A stretch of 10,382 nucleotides of DNA from contig QMUK01000040.1 in assembly GCA_003660555.1 (NCBI GenBank), positions 1 to 10,382 of the forward strand. Direction: 5' to 3'. The stretch is from Thermococci archaeon (GTDB taxonomy: Archaea > Hadarchaeota > B88-G9). Within the stretch, counting starts at the first letter, position 1. Every line of letters begins with the position of its first letter. Below the pieces are notes generated by a model that worked only from the letters and a program-made list of their open reading frames with translations, was not told the origin of the DNA and ran no database searches. Positions 9,597 to 10,382 of this stretch are shown piece by piece. The position numbers were made by a program, and so were the translations under genes.

Positions 9597-10081
9597 TCAA
9601 TCTTCGCTCCATTCATTATAAACAAGTCTTATCAACTTGGTTTGATGATAAGTAGCCTTTCTTACCAAATCTTCCTTTTTCTATCATCCACGACTTCAGT
9701 AGGTGCTTGCTTTATTTTTGGGATCAAATGATCTCTCAAGAAATTACGAACAAACCAGCCATTTAAGCAAATAATCTTATCTCAGCTGTTTCTCCATTTT
9801 CAACCTCTCGAAGTTTAGCATATCTTAATGTCCCATGCAGTCTTTCAACGAACAATCGTTAGTTTCCCTGATCATCCGCGCTCCTCGAAAATTCGACTCT
9901 ATGATCTTTGTACTTACTGCGAATGACTTTCTTGAAACCTTTTTCATACGATTAAGCCATCTACAACTTTTCCTGTTTGTGGGAATATTTCCTCAGCTTC
10001 ATTTTCTATGAACTTGCCTATCAGTTCATATAGTTCCTGAGGCGTAAGTTTTTTAACGTTCAAGCTCGTAAACGAAAGCAT
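9597..10081 (-). pseudogene. Degenerate DDE transposase (IS remnant)
   Basis: The minus strand carries pieces of one transposase-like protein spread over different frames. Piece 1 (10081-9944) begins MLSFTSLNVKKLTPQELYEL and ends at a TGA. Piece 2 (9951-9763) includes YEKGFKKVIRSKYKDHRVEF, an in-frame TAA at 9861-9859, then FVERLHGTLRYAKLRE; ERLHGTLR (9846-9823) is the signature around the final catalytic Glu of many DDE transposases. Piece 3 (about 9772-9662) reads GWFVRNFLRDHLIPKIKQA and ends at a TAA. A further open piece (KATYHQTKLIRLVYNEW) runs to a TGA at 9597 and may or may not belong. At least two frameshifts and one stop make it inactive. The exact IS family cannot be assigned by eye. 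Confidence 0.65.
9628..9652. repeat. Inverted repeat CTTATCA / TGATAAG
   Basis: CTTATCA (9628-9634) and TGATAAG (9646-9652) form a 7-bp stem with an 11-nt loop; an alternative inner stem pairs ATCAA (9631-9635) with TTGAT (9642-9646). It lies in the 3' part of the transposase remnant. The same arm sequences recur, in opposite order, at the start of the ATPase gene at 10195. Confidence 0.4.
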
Positions 10082-10101
10082 GACCACAAGAGTTATGAAA
10101 T

Positions 10102-10162
10102 TTCGCTTAACTCCTACTTGATTACACGAATAAAAAGGTGCTGGAAATACTCGTTAAGCGAA
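10102..10162. repeat. 10-bp inverted repeat flanking a possible promoter
   Basis: TTCGCTTAAC (10102-10111) and its exact complement GTTAAGCGAA (10153-10162) are separated by 41 nt. The spacer holds an AT-rich GAATAAAAAGG (10128-10138) that could be a weak TATA box for the downstream ATPase gene, with a start site near the right arm. It could be an operator or an old IS end. Confidence 0.4.
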
Positions 10163-10194
10163 GTGCCCACTGTCGCCTCTAAGGAGGATAAAAT

Positions 10195-10214
10195 ATGATA
10201 AGGAAACTTATCAT
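10195..10214 (+). promoter_or_regulatory. Perfect hairpin covering the start codon of the ATPase gene
   Basis: ATGATAAG (10195-10202) pairs perfectly with CTTATCAT (10207-10214) around a GAAA tetraloop (10203-10206). The stem begins with the ATG itself while the Shine-Dalgarno at 10183-10187 stays outside. In RNA this would hide the start codon; a GNRA loop would stabilise it. It could tune translation, bind a protein as DNA, or be a chance effect of the codons. Confidence 0.5.
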
Positions 10215-10382
10215 AGAAAACTATAGATCCATTGAAAGATTAGAAGTTGAATTATCCATGCTTAACGCCTTAATAGGTCCAAATAGCTCTGGAAAGACAA
10301 ATATCTTAAAGGCATTGGACTTGATAGTTGGAGCAACATATCCTTCTGTTCGATCTTTCAATGATTCTGATTTTTATTTGCA
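10195..10382 (+). CDS. AAA ATPase, OLD/RecF-like, N-terminus only
   Basis: The first 62 codons of a gene cut by the right edge. The sequence begins MIRKLIIENYRSIERLEVEL, then LNALIGPNSSGKTNILKALD. This is the N-terminal layout of RecF/SMC-like and OLD-family ATPases: a beta-hairpin with the 'I.NYRSI' pattern, then a Walker A GPNSSGKT at 32-39. Whether a TOPRIM nuclease or another effector follows lies outside the window. GGAGG (10183-10187) is a good Shine-Dalgarno 7 nt before the ATG. The start codon is inside a perfect 8-bp inverted repeat with a GAAA loop. The codons are more AT-rich (TTA, AAT, GAT) than in the housekeeping genes to the left, and a dead transposase lies upstream, both of which fit an acquired gene. 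Confidence 0.8.
   Translation, partial: MIRKLIIENYRSIERLEVELSMLNALIGPNSSGKTNILKALDLIVGATYPSVRSFNDSDFYL

Noticed and set aside
9566-9614. GATTGAAATCC on the minus strand as a CRISPR repeat fragment
   Set aside because: Only one copy is present and there is no repeat-spacer periodicity.
9603-10162. TTCGCT (9603) and AGCGAA (10157-10162) as terminal inverted repeats of the dead insertion sequence
   Set aside because: The match is only 6 bp, and no target-site duplication was seen around it.

Overview
The window looks like the chromosome of a thermophilic archaeon, probably from the TACK side of the tree; the exact lineage cannot be fixed by eye. The reasons are a Hel308 helicase, an archaeal-length adenylosuccinate synthetase, a split GMP synthase (ATP-pyrophosphatase subunit only), an Era-like GTPase paired with a DUF2073 protein, BRE/TATA-type promoters very close to start codons, Shine-Dalgarno sites of the GGAGG and GGTGATC kind, and heavy use of AGA/AGG and ATA codons.

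Layout. 1-1227 (minus, runs off the left edge): a beta-class DNA methyltransferase with a long unrecognised C-terminal part. 1228-1434: a divergent regulatory gap. 1435-4963 (plus): a tight operon purA-pyrG-guaAB, three enzymes that finish AMP, CTP and GMP. 5955-4964 (minus): an Era-like GTPase and a DUF2073 protein, ending exactly where guaAB ends. 5956-6114: a second divergent gap with a clear promoter to the right. 6115-8730 (plus): a small membrane-anchored coiled-coil protein, then Hel308 with its own leaderless-type promoter. 9489-8701 (minus): a class I SAM methyltransferase fused to a domain resembling the lipoate ligase accessory protein LplB; its tail overlaps the Hel308 tail by 30 nt. 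9490-10194: a gene-poor, AT-rich stretch holding a decayed DDE transposase. 10195-10382 (plus, runs off the right edge): the start of an OLD/RecF-like AAA ATPase whose start codon sits in a perfect hairpin.

The left 9.5 kb is compact housekeeping DNA with overlapping stop/start signals; the last ~0.85 kb has the character of an accessory region. The most notable points are the apparent CTG start codon of pyrG, inside a CTGA overlap with the purA stop; the methyltransferase-LplB fusion; the methylase C-terminal extension; and the hairpin and inverted repeat around the start and possible promoter of the terminal ATPase gene. No rRNA, tRNA or CRISPR array was seen.
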